From Halorubrum sp. CSM-61 (GTDB lineage: Archaea; Halobacteriota; Halobacteria; Halobacteriales; Haloferacaceae), in the NCBI RefSeq assembly GCF_003781945.1, contig NZ_RJJW01000002.1, positions 15-64,014 on the forward strand: a stretch of DNA of 64,000 bases, read 5' to 3'. Every line of letters starts with the position of its first letter. The first letter of the stretch is position 1. Shown here one piece after another: positions 18,013 through 26,992 of the stretch. The notes under the pieces were generated by a model that made no database searches, was not told where the DNA came from, and saw only the letters and a program-made list of their open reading frames with translations. Made by a program: the position numbers and the translations under genes.

Positions 18013-18480
18013 CTACTCTGCGTCGCGATCCACCACGACCGTCCGCCCGGTGAGTCGCTCGGGCTCGAACCGGTACAGCTCGATGTCGAGGTCCGCCTTC
18101 CCTTCCGCCCAGATCTCGAACAGGGGGCGTTGGGCCTCGCCGTACTGCGCGATCGTCTCGGGCGTGAGATCGTCGAGTTCGACCCGGCGGAGGGTGCCGA
18201 CGCCGACGACGCTCGCGTACTCCTCGCGGTCACCCTCGCCGCCCTCCTCGTACACCACGATCCGGGCCTGCGGGTCGGACGCGAGGAACTCCCGCTTCTC
18301 GCTGTCGGGCGTCGACACGAGCCGAAGGAAGGCGGTCCGCGACTCCTCGTCGAACCCGTACGAGATGGGGATCGCGTACGGGGTCTCGTCTCGCGCGAGG
18401 GACAGCACTCCGGTCTCGTGCCGGGACAGGAGCGCGTCGACCTCCGCGTCGGACATCTCGACCTCGCTTCTCGTCGCCAT
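18013..18480 (-). CDS. Pyridoxamine 5'-phosphate oxidase-family (split-barrel FMN-binding) protein
   Basis: The 155-residue protein carries the split-barrel pattern of this family: N-terminal SDAEVDALLSRHETGVLSLA, then PYAIPISYGFDEE, with strands up to ~residue 110. Relatives bind FMN, haem or F420 and include small reductases. It lacks enough features to name a substrate and is probably not the vitamin B6 enzyme itself. The stop lies just after repeat element B. Confidence 0.85.
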   Translation of the reverse strand: MATRSEVEMSDAEVDALLSRHETGVLSLARDETPYAIPISYGFDEESRTAFLRLVSTPDSEKREFLASDPQARIVVYEEGGEGDREEYASVVGVGTLRRVELDDLTPETIAQYGEAQRPLFEIWAEGKADLDIELYRFEPERLTGRTVVVDRDAE

Positions 18481-18679
18481 ACGCTATCTCTCTGGGTACG
18501 AGGGGATAAAGGACACGAGACCGGGCGAGACGGAGCCGGCGGCCGTTGGCGGCCGTCGACGGAGGGAGGGGCCGCGGAACCGGTCCGCGGCTGCGGGGGG
18601 GATCTGCGGTGGGGCGGGATCCGCGGCGGCGGGGACCCGCGACGAGAGCGAGGGATCCGGGCGGACCCGGCGACGATCC

Positions 18680-18832
18680 CTACGCGGTCTGCGGCTCCCC
18701 GATGTCGCCCTCGGTGATGGGCGCGCCGCAGACGACACAGCCCGTCTCGATCAGCGTCGCCCGCATCTCGTCGTCCACCTCGATCGAGCGGCGACACTCC
18801 GGGCAGACGAAAGTGTGCGTCCGTGGGCTCAT
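18680..18832 (-). CDS. Small zinc-ribbon protein (50 aa), paralogue of 10099-10236
   Basis: From ATG 18832 it encodes 50 residues with two Cys pairs: CPEC (~11) and CVVC (~33). The segment SIEVDDEMRATLIETGC closely parallels the 45-residue protein near 10.1 kb, so the two are paralogues. One zinc ion should be bound. The upstream in-frame extension from 18904 is unlikely because homology begins at the chosen ATG. The role could be nucleic-acid or protein binding. Confidence 0.75.
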   Translation of the reverse strand: MSPRTHTFVCPECRRSIEVDDEMRATLIETGCVVCGAPITEGDIGEPQTA

Positions 18833-18968
18833 ACTCCCGAGTACGTCACCGACCCACATGAAGGATGGTTCGGATTTCGAACCCACAGGAATCCGACTGA
18901 TCATGAGGATCGAAGGTGAAGGATCGCCCGACTGAGGGCCCGAATGACCGCCGGGCGGCTCTCCCGAC

Positions 18969-19604
18969 CTAGTCGAGCAGCGTCGAGAGCAGCTTCCGCT
19001 GTGCGGCCGCCATGTGCTCCGAGAACGTCGACCGGTCGATGCCGAGCGACGCCGCGACCTCGCCGGCGTTGGCCCCCTTCGGGTGGTCGAAGTAGCCGGC
19101 GTCGTAGGCGGCGGTGAGCACCTCGCGCTGGCGCTCGGTCAGCTCGCTCCGGTCGACGGTGACCAGGTCCGACTCCTCGGGCGTCGACGACGACTGGAGC
19201 AGCCGCAACACCTGCATGTCGGCACAGGACTCGCGGAACTCGTCGAGCACGGAGCGGAGCGTCGGCAGGTCGGTCGCGTGGAAGGTGACGAGCAGGCGCC
19301 CGTCCCGGATCGTGGTCTCCGAGGCGGGGACGCCGTGCCGGTCGAGCACCGCGAACGGCGACGCCTCGACCCACGGCGCCTCGAACCGGTAGGCGGCCTT
19401 GGCGCCGTAGTCGAACACGACCTCGACGCCGTCGGGGACCGTGAGGTCCGCGTCGGCGATGAACTCGAGGACGACCGTCTCCGGGTCCTCGGTCGACGCG
19501 CTGCGCGCGACGCTGTAGATCGGCGTCGACCCGTCGACCACGCCGTCGAACGGGGCGGGCGCCGCCGTCGGAAGCGAGACCTCCGCCCTGATTCCGGATC
19601 CCAT
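18969..19604 (-). CDS. HTH-10 (Bat-type) transcriptional regulator
   Basis: This 211-residue haloarchaeal regulator has an N-terminal sensory-like region (~1-150) of unknown ligand and a C-terminal helix-turn-helix (~152-211). The latter has ELTERQREVLTAAYDAGYFDHPKGANAGEVA and GIDRSTFSEHMAAAQRKLL, the pattern of bacterio-opsin activator-type HTH-10 domains. The start codon at 19604 lies only a few bases from the end of an insertion sequence, so its native promoter has probably been displaced. Confidence 0.9.
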   Translation of the reverse strand: MGSGIRAEVSLPTAAPAPFDGVVDGSTPIYSVARSASTEDPETVVLEFIADADLTVPDGVEVVFDYGAKAAYRFEAPWVEASPFAVLDRHGVPASETTIRDGRLLVTFHATDLPTLRSVLDEFRESCADMQVLRLLQSSSTPEESDLVTVDRSELTERQREVLTAAYDAGYFDHPKGANAGEVAASLGIDRSTFSEHMAAAQRKLLSTLLD

Positions 19605-19670
19605 CTTAATTCAAGCAGGGAATCCGGGCCTTCAGGCCGGGAGGGAATGCGACACTGTACTGAGTGACCA

Positions 19671-19808
19671 TTATTCGATAGCAGGGCCGGAATCTAACTC
19701 CCGTTGCGCATGGAGTAGCATCCCGCGCCACGTCAGCCCGTGACGCTTTTTTGTGTCTTTCAGACTCTCGTACTGTCCTTCGTCTACCTCGATGTTGATG
19801 TTCTTCAC
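19671..19808 (-). CDS. Small ribbon-helix-helix-like protein (45 aa) of the insertion sequence
   Basis: From GTG 19808 this encodes 45 residues: a short beta-strand (MKNINIEVDEGQY) followed by helices (ESLKDTKKRHGLTWRGMLL), the layout of ribbon-helix-helix DNA-binding proteins. It is transcribed away from the tnpB-like gene, with a 20-base dyad in between (19831-19850). I infer a small repressor that may control the element's own genes. An overlapping longer frame on the same strand gives a low-quality basic peptide and was not preferred. Confidence 0.6.
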   Translation of the reverse strand: MKNINIEVDEGQYESLKDTKKRHGLTWRGMLLHAQRELDSGPAIE

Positions 19809-19830
19809 GTCTCATGGTTTATGGCCGATG

Positions 19831-19850
19831 GTGTTAAGTGTAACTAACAC
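19831..19850. promoter_or_regulatory. Dyad between the divergent small regulator and tnpB
   Basis: GTGTTA and TAACAC flank an eight-base centre that itself contains GTGTAAC. The dyad lies 23 bases upstream of the leftward GTG start and 13 bases before the rightward GTG start. It is the best candidate operator for the ribbon-helix-helix protein encoded alongside. Confidence 0.45.
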
Positions 19851-19862
19851 TATCGTAGCATT

Positions 19863-21072
19863 GTGTCCGAGGCGGTGACAAAGACGCTACAGGCCACGCT
19901 TGCAACGCCCACGACGGGCAAAGAGCAACGCCTACAGCGACTCTTGGACACCTATCGGGAAGCACTCCACGACGCCTTCGATAACCGGGCGGACACAATG
20001 TCTGCCGTCAACGACGTTGTGACCCCCTACGACCTGCCATATCAGGCCAAAGACGCGCTCAAATCCTACGTCTCGAAACTCCGCTCGACGTACAACGCCG
20101 AGGATTTAGACGACGAGCATCCACTTCGACTCGTTAATCGAGCCGCGAAATTCGACTACTCTGACGAGCGCAAACACGGCTTTGTGTGGCAGGTTCCGCA
20201 ACCCGGACGCGGGACGAACTTCTGGATTCCACTTCGGATCAATCCCGAACAGGAATCGCTGTGGTTCGACCTGCTTAACGGAGACGCGAAGGCGGGTGAA
20301 TTACGGCTACAGCGACACCGAACGTCGTGGGAGTTGCATGTCACCGTCAAATACTCGGTTGACAAACCGACCGACTCGGACAATGAGACGTACATCGGTT
20401 TCGACGTAGGCGAGAGCGCGTTGATAACGGGCTGTGCCCTCAAACGCGACGTACCACGGAAACCGATGCTCGTCAGCGGCAGTCGAGCACGACACCTCCG
20501 CAAAGAGATGTTCACTACGCTCCGGCGGCTCCAGTCGAGAGACGCCGCCGAATGGCGCGTGGACAAACGATTCGACCACTACCAAAACGCACTGACCGAT
20601 ATTGTCGAGAAAGCCTCTCGACAAGCCATCGAATACGCCCGTTCCTTCGAGAATCCGGTTATCGTTCTCGAAGACCTGTCGTATATCCGCGAGCAGCTGG
20701 ACTACGGCAAGTGGATGAACCGACGCCTCCACTCGTGGGCGTTCGCTCGGCTACAGGGTCGGATCGAAGACAAAGCGACTGAAGCGGGAATTCGCGTCGA
20801 GTACGTCAACGCGGCGTACACCTCGCAGATCTGCCACGCTTGCGGTCATCTCGGTCGGCGGAGTCAACAAGCGGAGTTCGGTGTGTCCGCATGACGACTG
20901 CCACGTATCAGAGTTTCAAGCAGATATTAACGCGGCGGCGAACATCGCACGTCGCGTCAACCCGTGGGGAGAGAGCGTCCGTTGGGAACCCGGACACGAT
21001 GACTCGCCACAGGACGGGAGCGCCCGTGACAGCGCCACAGTCCACCGAGAGAGGAGCGAGACACCCTCGTAG
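19863..21072 (+). pseudogene. tnpB: TnpB RNA-guided nuclease, frameshifted
   Basis: The first frame (GTG 19863 to a stop at ~20894) gives 343 residues with the RuvC residues Asp in GFDVGES (~180) and Glu in VLEDLS (~270) plus the first zinc pair CHAC (~324). It then goes out of frame near 20876-20881. The shifted frame to 21072 supplies the second zinc pair CPHDDC and ADINAAANIARR with the third RuvC Asp. The total length (~400) equals an intact TnpB. One inserted base after GCGGAGTTC explains the break. A programmed shift is not excluded, but no slippery run is visible. Confidence 0.85.
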
Positions 21073-21166
21073 ATGACGCTCTCGGCGCACTCGGACTGAA
21101 ACCTGCCAAGCCAGATTCCCCTCGTAGGGGAAGCCCCGCCGGTCACGGCGGGGAGGATGTCACCTG
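21073..21166 (+). ncRNA. Candidate omega (reRNA) scaffold at the right end of the insertion sequence
   Basis: Downstream of the tnpB frame there are two compact hairpins (CCCCTCGTAGGGG; CCCCGCC/GGCGGGG) ending in GAGGATGTCAC. Known TnpB systems make a guide RNA from this position, with the guide being the bases just outside the element (from ~21167). The assignment rests on position and structure only, and the partner nuclease is broken. Confidence 0.5.
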
Positions 21167-21325
21167 CGTCCGTTCGTATTCTCCCCCCGGCAAAACGTTG
21201 ACGCCGTCCGCGCGTCGGCGGGGACGGAGCGCGCGTCTTCGAAGGTCGCCGATCGGCGCTTCCTTATAAAGCACCCCACATATACAGGGCCGGTGTTGGG
21301 GAGGACGGAGCCGGTACCTACATCC

Positions 21326-21715
21326 ATGAAGCGAAACGCGCCGCAGTCGACCGGACCGACGACCGCGACGGAAGGAGACGAGACCCTCGACGACACGTTC
21401 GAGGCGCTGGCGGACCCCGACTGCCGGGCGATCCTCGGGGCCGCCGACACCGCGATGACGACGAGCGAGCTGGCCGAGGCGTGCGACATCGCGCTCTCGA
21501 CCGCGTACCGCAAGGTCGAGCGGCTCAGCGAGACGCCCCTGCTGGTCGAGGGCGTCCGCTTCGACCCCGACGGCGACCACGCAGCGGAGTACACGCGCGG
21601 CGCGACCGGCGCCGCCGTCGAGCTCGGCGAGGGCGGCGTCACGCTGACCGTCGACGACTCGGCGGCCGACCCGGTGAACGCCGCGTTCGACACCACCGGC
21701 GTCTCGGCCGACTGA
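21326..21715 (+). CDS. Small winged-helix (ArsR-like) transcriptional regulator
   Basis: The 129-residue protein has a helix-turn-helix core: TFEALADPDCRAILGAAD, then MTTSELAEACDIALSTAYRKVERLSETPLL, as in haloarchaeal ArsR-type regulators. The C-terminal third is a short beta-rich segment (TRGATGAAVELGEGGVTL). ATG 21326 is chosen, with a TATA-like CTTATAAAG at 21263-21271 predicting a leader of ~30 bases. It precedes the PAS histidine kinase by 70 bases, so the two may form a signalling pair. Confidence 0.8.
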   Translation: MKRNAPQSTGPTTATEGDETLDDTFEALADPDCRAILGAADTAMTTSELAEACDIALSTAYRKVERLSETPLLVEGVRFDPDGDHAAEYTRGATGAAVELGEGGVTLTVDDSAADPVNAAFDTTGVSAD

Positions 21716-21785
21716 GCGGCGAGAAATTTCTCACGTGATAATCGGGCGAGTAGCCTTATCAATCGCCTCGGAAAGCGGTACCCGT

Positions 21786-23492
21786 ATGGCCGAGTCTCCG
21801 GATCCAGCCGTCCTCCTGGATCTCGCCGGAGACAAGATCGCCGTTCTCGACGAAGACGGGATCTACCGCCACCTCAACGCGTCCGTCGCCGACCTGCTCG
21901 GGTTTCGATCGGACGAGCTCGTCGGGACGGACGCTTTGGCGCGAGCGCACCCGGACGACGAAGAGTGGCTCCGAGAGACCTTCGCACGGGTCGTCGACGG
22001 GGAGCTGGGAGTCGTCGAGTCGCTGGAGTACCGGTACCGCACCGCCGACGACGAGTGGGTGTGGCTCCGGACGACGGTTCATCCGCCCGACGAGACGGGA
22101 ATCGACGGCTACGTGATGACCTCGCGGGACATCACGGCCGAGGTCGAGTCCCGGCGGCGACTGGAGACGATCGCGTCCGTGTCGTCCGACGTGTTCTGGA
22201 TGTTCTCGGCGGAGTGGGACGAGCTCCTGTTCGTCAACGACGCCGTCGAGGAGATCTTCGGCGTGTCGCCGGAGACGCTCGAACGGCGACCCCAGGGCTT
22301 TCTCGACGCGGTCCATCCCGACGACCGTCCGTACGTCGAGCGGGCGATGACGCGGCTCTCGAACGGGGAGTCGACGCTGATCGACTATCGGCTCGGCTCC
22401 GCCGACGGGACCACGAAGTGGGTCCGGGTGCCCGGCGAGCCGGTGATCGAAAACGGCGAAGTCGTCGCCGTCACGGGGTTCGCGCGCGACGTCACCGACG
22501 AGTACCGCCGCGAGCGACAGCTCGCCGTGATGGACAACCTCCTGCGGCACACGATCCGCAACGACATGAACATCGTCGACGGGACCGCGGAGCGCATCGC
22601 CGATTCCATCGACGCCGCGGACGCGGTCGACCCCGACGCCCTCGCCGAGCTCGGCGCGGACGTCCGGGAGCACGCGGAGACGATCCGCCGGGTCGCCTCC
22701 GACCTGCTGACGACCGCGGAGAAGCAGCGCGGCGTGATCGACCTGCTGCGACAGCGCGGGTCGCCCCGGACCGTCGAGGTCGCGCCCGTGGTCGAGGAGG
22801 CGCTCGGCATGGTCGTCGACGACTGCGGCGAGGCGATCGACGTCGCGTATCGCGACCCGATCGACGACGGGGACGCCGCGGAGACCGGTCCAGGAGACGG
22901 GGCCGACATCGGGGGCTGGATGGCCGACGAGGGAACGGCGGGCGAGGGGACGGCGGATGGCGACGCGGCACTCCCGCACGTGTCGGTCTCGTACCCGCCG
23001 AACGCGAGGGCGTTCACGCACCCGGAGCTGGACTACGCGATCGCGGAACTGGTCGAGAACGCCCTCGAACACGCGGAGTCGACGCCGCGGGTCCGGATCG
23101 ACGTGTGCGAGACGGACGAGGCGGTCGAGGTGTCGATCCGCGATAACTGCCCGCCGATCCCGGTCGAGGAGCGGTACGTCATCACCGACCGGTGGGAGAT
23201 GGACGACCTCCGTCACACCGGCGGCATGGGCCTGTGGCTCGTGTACTGGGTCGCCAACCGGTCGGGCGGCGACCTGACCTTCGACACCCACGCCGACGGG
23301 AACGTCGTGACCCTCTCCGTCCCGAACGCGAAGTGCGACGCGACCGACGGGGGCTCCCTCGGGGCGACTCCCTCGAACCGCCCGCTGACCGCGGGTGCGG
23401 AGGGATCGGGATTCCGGATGCGAACGGACGGGTCCGCGCCTTCGGACCCCGACCGCGGTGCGGAGCCCGAGGGCGGCGACGACGCGGACTGA
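21786..23492 (+). CDS. PAS-domain sensor histidine kinase
   Basis: This 568-residue soluble kinase (no membrane segment seen) has two PAS domains (~5-125 and ~130-245). The haloarchaeal phospho-acceptor region LLRHTIRNDMN follows (~251-261), then a HATPase domain with N-box ELVENALEHA, an RDNCPPIP stretch and G-box MGLWLVYW. An acidic insert interrupts the region before the N-box, and the C-terminal ~60 residues are low in complexity. No cognate receiver-domain gene is adjacent; the small HTH gene upstream is the nearest possible output. Confidence 0.9.
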   Translation: MAESPDPAVLLDLAGDKIAVLDEDGIYRHLNASVADLLGFRSDELVGTDALARAHPDDEEWLRETFARVVDGELGVVESLEYRYRTADDEWVWLRTTVHPPDETGIDGYVMTSRDITAEVESRRRLETIASVSSDVFWMFSAEWDELLFVNDAVEEIFGVSPETLERRPQGFLDAVHPDDRPYVERAMTRLSNGESTLIDYRLGSADGTTKWVRVPGEPVIENGEVVAVTGFARDVTDEYRRERQLAVMDNLLRHTIRNDMNIVDGTAERIADSIDAADAVDPDALAELGADVREHAETIRRVASDLLTTAEKQRGVIDLLRQRGSPRTVEVAPVVEEALGMVVDDCGEAIDVAYRDPIDDGDAAETGPGDGADIGGWMADEGTAGEGTADGDAALPHVSVSYPPNARAFTHPELDYAIAELVENALEHAESTPRVRIDVCETDEAVEVSIRDNCPPIPVEERYVITDRWEMDDLRHTGGMGLWLVYWVANRSGGDLTFDTHADGNVVTLSVPNAKCDATDGGSLGATPSNRPLTAGAEGSGFRMRTDGSAPSDPDRGAEPEGGDDAD

Positions 23493-23684
23493 ACGGCGGG
23501 TCGGATCGCTCGGCGGCGCGAGAACGAGGGGAGATCCGAAACGTGAGAATGCGAGATGGAGTGTGTAGACGCCTCGCCGATCCTCAAGCGAGCCGGGAGC
23601 GATTCGAACGGTCGTTCATTAATATTCAGGAGATGAGAACGCTCCCGTCGATCTTAAGCCGTCGGTGCGTATACTCACGTACCG

Positions 23685-25823
23685 ATGGGTACGCTCAACG
23701 AGTTGTTCGACCCGGACCGGGTCGCCGTCGTCGGCGCGACCGCCCGAGAGGGGGCCGTCGGGCGCGCCGTCACGTCGAATCTGCTCGACGACTTCGACGG
23801 CGACACCGTTCCGGTCAACCCGAACTACGACGAGGTGCTCGGGACGGCCTGCGTCGACGAGGTGGCCGACGCCGACGCCGACGTCGCCGTGATCGTCGTG
23901 CCGCCGTCGATCGTGTTGGACGCGATCGAGGCGTGCGGCGAGGCCGGCGTCCGGAACGTCGTCGTGATCACCGCCGGGTTCGGCGAGACGGGAGAGGACG
24001 GGGCCGCGAGGGAACGGCGCCTCGCGGAGCTAGCCGGCGAGTACGACCTGAACCTCGTCGGCCCCAACAGCCTGGGGATCATGTCGACGCCCTCGGGCAT
24101 GAACGCGACGTTCGGCCCGGAGAACGCGCTCCCGGGCGGGCTCTCCTTTATGAGCCAGTCCGGCGCGTTCGTCACCGCGGTCCTCGACTGGGCCAACGAC
24201 AACGGGATCGGCTTCAAGGACGTGGTCTCGCTGGGCAACAAGGCGGTCTTAGACGAGACCGACTTCGTCGACCACTGGGGCGACGACGAGGAGACCGACG
24301 TGATCATCGGCTACCTCGAGGGGATCGAGGAGGGCCGCGAGTTCATCGAGACCGCCCGCGAGACGACGCAGGACACTCCGATCGTCGCCGTGAAGTCCGG
24401 CCGGACGAGCGCGGGGGCGCAGGCCGCCTCCTCGCACACCGGCACGCTCGCCGGCTCCGACAAGGCGTACGAGGCCGGCCTCGATCAGGCGGGCGTCATC
24501 CGCGCCGAGTCGGTCGACGAGCTGTTCGACTCGGCGGGCATCCTCGGGAGCCAGCCGCTCCCCGACACCGACAGCGTCGCCATCGTCACCAACGCCGGCG
24601 GCCCCGGCGTGATGGCGACCGACGCGGTCGGCGACGCCGACCTCGACATGGCGTCGTTCACGGCCGAGACCACCGACGCCCTCGCCGAGTCGATGCCGGA
24701 GGAGGCGAACATCCACAACCCGGTCGACGTGATCGGCGACGCCGACGTGGAGCGGTTCCGCGAGGCCTTAGAGATCACCGTCGCCGACGACAACGTCGGC
24801 GCCGCCCTCGTGTTGGCCGCGCCGACCGCCACCATCGACTTCGACGAGCTCGCGGACGCGATCACCGGCGTGAGCGACGAGATGGACGCGCCCGTCGCCG
24901 CCTGCCTGATGGGCGGCGACCGGACGCGCGAGCCGAAACAGCGGCTCCAGTCGAAGGGGATCCCCTCCTACTTCGACCCCGCTCGCGGGATCGAGAGCCT
25001 CGCGACGCTCGCGGAGTACCGCGACATCAAGGAGCGAGAGTACGCTCCCCCCATGGAGTTCGACGTCGACCGCGAGCGCGCCCGGGAGATCCTCGGCACG
25101 GTGCGCGACCGCGACGACAACCGGCTCGGCGTCGAGGCGATGGAGCTGTTAGACGCCTACGGCATCCCCACTCCCGCCGGCGAGATCGTCGACTCGCCGG
25201 AGCGCGCCCGCGAGGTCGCCGCCGACATCGACGGCGGCGTGGTGATGAAGATCGTCTCGCCGGACATCCTCCACAAGTCCGACATCGGCGGCGTCGCCGT
25301 CGGCGTCGAGGACGGGGAGGTGGCCGACACCTACGAGGACCTGATCACGCGCGCGCGGAACTACCAGCCGGACGCGACCGTGCTCGGCGTCCAGGTCCAG
25401 GAGATGGTCGACTTAGACGACGGCGTCGAGACGATCGTCGGCATGAACCGCGACCCGCAGTTCGGCCCGCTTCTGATGTTCGGGCTCGGCGGCATCTTCG
25501 TGGAGGTGATGGAGGACACCACCTTCCGCGTCGCGCCCGTCTCCGAGCCGGAGGCCCGCGAGATGACCGAGGAGATCCAGTCGGCGCCGCTGCTACGGGG
25601 CGCCCGCGGCCGCGACCCGGTCGACGTCGACGCCGTCATCGAGACGATCGGCCGGCTCTCGCAGCTGGTCACCGACTTCCCGGCAATTCTCGAACTCGAC
25701 ATCAACCCGCTCGTCGCACTGCCCGACGCCGACGGCGGCACGAACGCCGCCGCCGTCGACGTGAGACTCACCGTCGACCCGGAGGAACTCGACACACTCG
25801 ACTCGGAGGAACTCGACCAATGA
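23685..25823 (+). CDS. acd: Acetate-CoA ligase (ADP-forming), fused alpha/beta
   Basis: This 712-residue enzyme converts acetyl-CoA, ADP and phosphate to acetate, CoA and ATP, the main archaeal route for ATP from acetyl-CoA. It has a CoA-binding domain (~1-130, VAVVGATAREGAVG), succinyl-CoA-synthetase-like domains with the phospho-histidine in SSHTGTLAG (His ~251), and a C-terminal ATP-grasp part (~480-712). A CTTAAG box ~30 bases before the ATG suggests a leaderless message. The downstream P-loop gene overlaps its stop. Confidence 0.93.
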   Translation: MGTLNELFDPDRVAVVGATAREGAVGRAVTSNLLDDFDGDTVPVNPNYDEVLGTACVDEVADADADVAVIVVPPSIVLDAIEACGEAGVRNVVVITAGFGETGEDGAARERRLAELAGEYDLNLVGPNSLGIMSTPSGMNATFGPENALPGGLSFMSQSGAFVTAVLDWANDNGIGFKDVVSLGNKAVLDETDFVDHWGDDEETDVIIGYLEGIEEGREFIETARETTQDTPIVAVKSGRTSAGAQAASSHTGTLAGSDKAYEAGLDQAGVIRAESVDELFDSAGILGSQPLPDTDSVAIVTNAGGPGVMATDAVGDADLDMASFTAETTDALAESMPEEANIHNPVDVIGDADVERFREALEITVADDNVGAALVLAAPTATIDFDELADAITGVSDEMDAPVAACLMGGDRTREPKQRLQSKGIPSYFDPARGIESLATLAEYRDIKEREYAPPMEFDVDRERAREILGTVRDRDDNRLGVEAMELLDAYGIPTPAGEIVDSPERAREVAADIDGGVVMKIVSPDILHKSDIGGVAVGVEDGEVADTYEDLITRARNYQPDATVLGVQVQEMVDLDDGVETIVGMNRDPQFGPLLMFGLGGIFVEVMEDTTFRVAPVSEPEAREMTEEIQSAPLLRGARGRDPVDVDAVIETIGRLSQLVTDFPAILELDINPLVALPDADGGTNAAAVDVRLTVDPEELDTLDSEELDQ

Positions 25824-26881
25824 CAGACACCACCACGACACTCGTCACCGCGACCGGAGACAGCGCCGGAAAGACAGCGATCACCGTCGCCTTGGCGCGG
25901 CTCGCCGCCGACCGCGACCGCAGCGTCGGCTACATGAAGCCGAAGGGGACGCGGCTCCAGTCGAACGTCGGCAAGACGCTCGACCAGGACCCCATGCTCG
26001 CCCGCGAGGTGCTCGGCCTCGACGCCGAGATGCACCAGATGGAGCCCGTCGTCTACTCGCCGACCTTCGTGGAGGGCGCGATCCGCGGCACCGAGGACGC
26101 CGGTGCGCTCCGCGACCGGATCCGCGAGGAGTACGAGGAGCTCGCCGCCGACCGCGACCACATGTTCATCGAGGGGGGCGGGCGCTGGACCACCGGCGGC
26201 GTCGTCGACCTCACCGACGTGGACGTGGCGGAGCTGCTCGACGCGCGGGTCGTGCTGGTCGCCGGGTACGACTCCCCGAACGACCTCGACGAGGTGCTCG
26301 CGGCCGCCGACGCGTTCGGCGACCGACTCGCCGGCGTCGTGTTCAACAAGGTCTCGGACGACGCGTTCGAGTCGCTCGATCAGGACGGGATCCCGTTCCT
26401 CGAGTCGAAGGGGATCACCGTGTTCGGCGCCGTCCCGTCCGAGAAGGAGCTGGCCGGCGTCACCGTCGGCGAGCTCGCCGACGAGCTCGGTGCGGAGCTG
26501 CTCACCGACGCCCCGACCGACGGCTTCGTCGAGCGCTTCCTCGTCGGCGCGATGGGCGGCGACGAGGCGCTCCGCTACTTCCGACGCGCCCGCGACGCCG
26601 CCGTCATCACCGGCGGTGACCGCGCCGACGTGCAGACCGCGGCGCTCGAGGCCTCGGGCGTCGCCTGCCTCGTGTTGACCGGCGGTCACCGCCCCTCGGG
26701 CGCCGTGCTCGGGAAGGCGGCCGACGCCGGAAAGCCCGTCCTCGCGGTGAACACCGACACGGTCACCGCGATCGACCGCGCCGAGGGGATCGTCCGCGGC
26801 GGTCGCACCCGCGACGCGCGCACCGTCGACCGGATGGCGGAGCTGCTCGGCGCGCACGTCGACGTGGACGCGCTGGTCTGA
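25820..26881 (+). CDS. Phosphotransacetylase-related P-loop (BioD/CobB-like plus DRTGG-type) protein
   Basis: The 353-residue protein starts with a dethiobiotin-synthetase-like P-loop domain (TATGDSAGKTAITVAL, ~9-24) and continues into the DRTGG-type region (~210-340). These are the N-terminal parts of long bacterial phosphotransacetylases, without the catalytic phosphotransacetylase domain. It overlaps the acetate-CoA ligase gene by four bases (ATGA), so it is translationally coupled and probably serves acetyl-CoA/acetate metabolism as a sensor or regulator. Direct catalytic activity is not evident. Confidence 0.85.
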   Translation: MTDTTTTLVTATGDSAGKTAITVALARLAADRDRSVGYMKPKGTRLQSNVGKTLDQDPMLAREVLGLDAEMHQMEPVVYSPTFVEGAIRGTEDAGALRDRIREEYEELAADRDHMFIEGGGRWTTGGVVDLTDVDVAELLDARVVLVAGYDSPNDLDEVLAAADAFGDRLAGVVFNKVSDDAFESLDQDGIPFLESKGITVFGAVPSEKELAGVTVGELADELGAELLTDAPTDGFVERFLVGAMGGDEALRYFRRARDAAVITGGDRADVQTAALEASGVACLVLTGGHRPSGAVLGKAADAGKPVLAVNTDTVTAIDRAEGIVRGGRTRDARTVDRMAELLGAHVDVDALV

Positions 26882-26992
26882 GGCGGTGACCCGAGGCGGA
26901 CCGGCCGCCGATCGGGGGGCACCCCCCTCGCGTCCCCCGTCGCGGGCGAACGTCTGACATACTGTTTTCAGTGAGGACGACGTAGGGCTCGT

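Larger units (their letters stand above)
19609..21166 (+). mobile_element. IS200/IS605-group (IS1341-type) insertion sequence without TnpA
   Basis: The element consists of a left-end imperfect hairpin (CCGGGCC/GGCCGGG region near 19626-19643), a leftward small regulator gene, a rightward tnpB-like gene that is now frameshifted, and a right end. The right end has two hairpins, CCCC/GGGG near 21119-21131 and CCCCGCC/GGCGGGG near 21135-21153, closed by GAGGATGTCAC. No transposase tnpA is present. Base composition is less GC-rich than the flanks. Exact ends are estimated within ~10 bases. Confidence 0.8.

Noticed and set aside
23192-25800. Long plus-strand frame running over the kinase end and acd gene
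   Set aside because: It is Arg-rich and without domains until it enters the true P-loop gene at 25820; the first part is a shadow of acd.
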